This document shows positions 44,021-45,382 of a stretch of 45,382 nt of DNA, piece after piece. The notes under the pieces were generated by a model. It did no database searches. It worked only from the letters and a program-made list of their open reading frames with translations, and had not been told where the DNA came from. This DNA comes from Xylanibacillus composti (lineage in GTDB: Bacteria; Bacillota; Bacilli; Paenibacillales; K13): positions 1 through 45,382 of the forward strand of contig NZ_BOVK01000046.1 in the NCBI RefSeq assembly GCF_018403685.1. Reading direction: 5' to 3'. Made by a program: the position numbers and the translations under genes. The stretch's first letter is position 1, and each line of letters starts with the position of its first letter.

Positions 44021-45070
44021 TCAGGCTTTGCCAAATCGCACGCAAACCGGCTTCGTTACCGAGTAGGTGTTGCCGGTCGGCTGAGGCATGCCGTTGTCTT
44101 GAATAGCCATAACGGCCAGCAGATGCGATTCCTGATTCGCAGCCAGCAAGTAACGGCCATCCGGCGACAGCGTGAAATTGCGCGGCACTTTGCCGCCGGA
44201 AGGGGTGAAGCCGACCGTGGATAAGCTGCCATCCGCTGCCGCTTGGAACGTGACGATGCTGTCGTGTCCGCGATTCGAAGCATACACGAAGCGGCCGTCG
44301 GCAGACACTTGAATTTCCGCGCACAGGTTGTCGCCGGAGAAGTCGTCGGGCAGCGTGGAGATTGTCTGCTGACGCTCCAGCTTGCCTGTCGCCCGATCCA
44401 GCGCACAGACTGCTACGGTTGCGTCCAGCTCATTCAGCACATACACGATCGGCAATGTAGGGTGGAAAGCCAGATGGCGCGGACCAGCTCCAGGCACGGC
44501 TTTCATCTCCGCCTGCTTCGCCAGCTTGCCGGACGCGCGATCCAGCTTGTATGTAACGACGGTATCCGTGCCCAAGTCGTTCACAAGATACAGGTCGGTG
44601 CCCGGAATCGCGAAGACCGAATGGGCATGGGGCGCCTCCTGCCGGTCGGTCCGCACGCTCGAGCCTTCATGCTTCGCTTCATCGGAGGCCGGGCCGAGCT
44701 TGCTGTCCGCCGCAACTGGATATGCCAGCACGTTGCCGCTCATGTAATTGACCGCAAGCAGCCAATCGCCCGACGCATCCAGCGTCAAATGGCAGGGATA
44801 GTCGCCGTGGCTGGATTGTCGGCTAGTTTCCGCGTACGTGCCGTCCGCCTGCTTGCGGAATGAAACGACATGGCCGTTAGCGGTCTCGCTCACGGCGAAC
44901 AGAAATCCGCGCTCCGCATCCGCAGCGAGGAACGACGCGCTTTCGATGCCGGAGATGCCTCCTGTCTTTTCCAGCGTACCCGCTTCGGCATTGTACCGGT
45001 ATAACGTGATCGCTTCCTCAGATGCCGGCGCGTAGCTCCCCACAATCACTTGATCCAAAAGTTGTCCCAT
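44021..45070 (-). CDS. Lactonase-family beta-propeller protein (6-phosphogluconolactonase-like)
   Basis: The protein has 349 residues with AGGAGGAG upstream of ATG 45070. It resembles YbhE/Pgl-type lactonases: a seven-blade propeller with repeated DxxGxx(L/F)V..N strands, such as DASGDWLLAVNYMSGNVLAY, GPRHLAFHPTLPIVYVLNEL, VSADGRFVYASNRGHDSIVT and SPDGRYLLAANQESHLLAVM. The E-x-H/R active-site pattern of the family is suggested by SSHGDYPCHLTLD and APHAHSVFAIPG. It probably hydrolyses 6-phosphogluconolactone to 6-phosphogluconate, although many homologues have other or unknown substrates. No signal peptide. Confidence 0.92.
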   Translation of the reverse strand: MGQLLDQVIVGSYAPASEEAITLYRYNAEAGTLEKTGGISGIESASFLAADAERGFLFAVSETANGHVVSFRKQADGTYAETSRQSSHGDYPCHLTLDASGDWLLAVNYMSGNVLAYPVAADSKLGPASDEAKHEGSSVRTDRQEAPHAHSVFAIPGTDLYLVNDLGTDTVVTYKLDRASGKLAKQAEMKAVPGAGPRHLAFHPTLPIVYVLNELDATVAVCALDRATGKLERQQTISTLPDDFSGDNLCAEIQVSADGRFVYASNRGHDSIVTFQAAADGSLSTVGFTPSGGKVPRNFTLSPDGRYLLAANQESHLLAVMAIQDNGMPQPTGNTYSVTKPVCVRFGKA

Positions 45071-45382
45071 TTTCTTTCTCCTCCTGTTTTGTAAATGGTT
45101 GAATGGTGAATGGCTTCCTCGTCTGTGCCATGCTCCGGCGTTTCCGGCAAGGCTGCAGCCGGAAGCCGATGTATATTCCGGGCAGGCAGCTGTTCGCGGG
45201 CCTATAAGACCAAGATTTCCACTAGCCTTGCATCAATGCTAACAAAGTACGTAACCACAAGATGTGTAAAAATATTACAGGCGAACTTTCCGTCGTGGAG
45301 CTAAAAAGTAAACGGCTGCAGTAAATCGACGCGTTTATCCATTTAATGGATATTCCTTTTAGTCTTAGCTTACTTCGCTTTC
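45071..45382. other. Intergenic region with a 17-bp palindrome
   Basis: This 312-bp stretch upstream of the lactonase gene holds no convincing ORF. TATCCATT-T-AATGGATA (45336-45352) is a perfect inverted repeat around a central T, a possible operator. I found no confident -35/-10 pair for the lactonase gene; part of the region may belong to a gene beyond the window. Confidence 0.4.

Overview
The window looks like chromosomal DNA of a Paenibacillus-type Firmicute (Paenibacillaceae). The signs are strong AGGAGG-type ribosome binding sites with frequent TTG and GTG starts, an S-layer-homology (SLH) protein, a Mn-dependent PpaC pyrophosphatase, futalosine-route menaquinone genes, and an LplA-like sugar-binding lipoprotein with a GH4 alpha-galactosidase nearby. 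I see no tRNA, rRNA, CRISPR array, insertion sequence or prophage.

Layout. (1) 1-8.85 kb, minus strand: a two-gene surface or secretion locus. A 1311-residue exported multidomain protein (Big_5-like, five PPC-like, FN3, four 87-residue Ig-like repeats, FN3) ends in a single YD repeat. It is followed 45 bp later by a very large RHS/YD-repeat protein, cut by the window edge just after its RHS core. (2) 9-11.4 kb, plus: an SPFH/zinc-ribbon protein, a membrane protein and a zinc-ribbon/TM2 protein, then a terminator. (3) 11.6-13.6 kb: an SLH protein. (4) 13.8-15.4 kb, minus: ppaC and an unknown membrane-anchored protein. (5) 15.6-19.0 kb, minus: a compact cassette resembling a small bacteriocin or RiPP system: a GerE-like regulator, a 62-residue six-cysteine peptide, a thioredoxin-like protein, an ABC exporter without a peptidase domain, and a second thioredoxin-like protein. 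This is the best candidate for an undescribed system. (6) 19.1-26.8 kb, minus: a tightly packed seven-gene surface-glycan operon headed by a UbiA-family enzyme of the polyprenyl-phosphate phosphoribosyltransferase type, then flippase, two GT2 glycosyltransferases, SDR epimerase, class III aminotransferase and membrane EEP hydrolase. (7) 27-32.1 kb: an atypical response regulator, a membrane-embedded chemoreceptor, a GNAT protein, a small unknown ORF and mqnB-mqnD. (8) 32.4-39.4 kb: HxlR regulator, Gln-rich coiled-coil protein, AraC regulator divergent from a GH4 alpha-galactosidase, orphan solute-binding lipoprotein with a tandem operator, Gfo/Idh/MocA oxidoreductase, and two small membrane proteins. 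(9) 39.6-45.1 kb, minus: an ABC-F protein with a long leader and a hairpin over its ribosome binding site, a DHA2 efflux pump/TetR operon with two identical-core palindromes at its promoter, and a lactonase-family protein.

The regulatory sequence is unusually readable. Clear cases are the TetR operator filling the -35/-10 spacer, the ABC-F leader hairpin, a tandem 26-bp operator, and several paired terminators between convergent genes. Starts were chosen by Shine-Dalgarno spacing and family N-termini. Functional calls come from recognised motifs read by eye, not from database searches.
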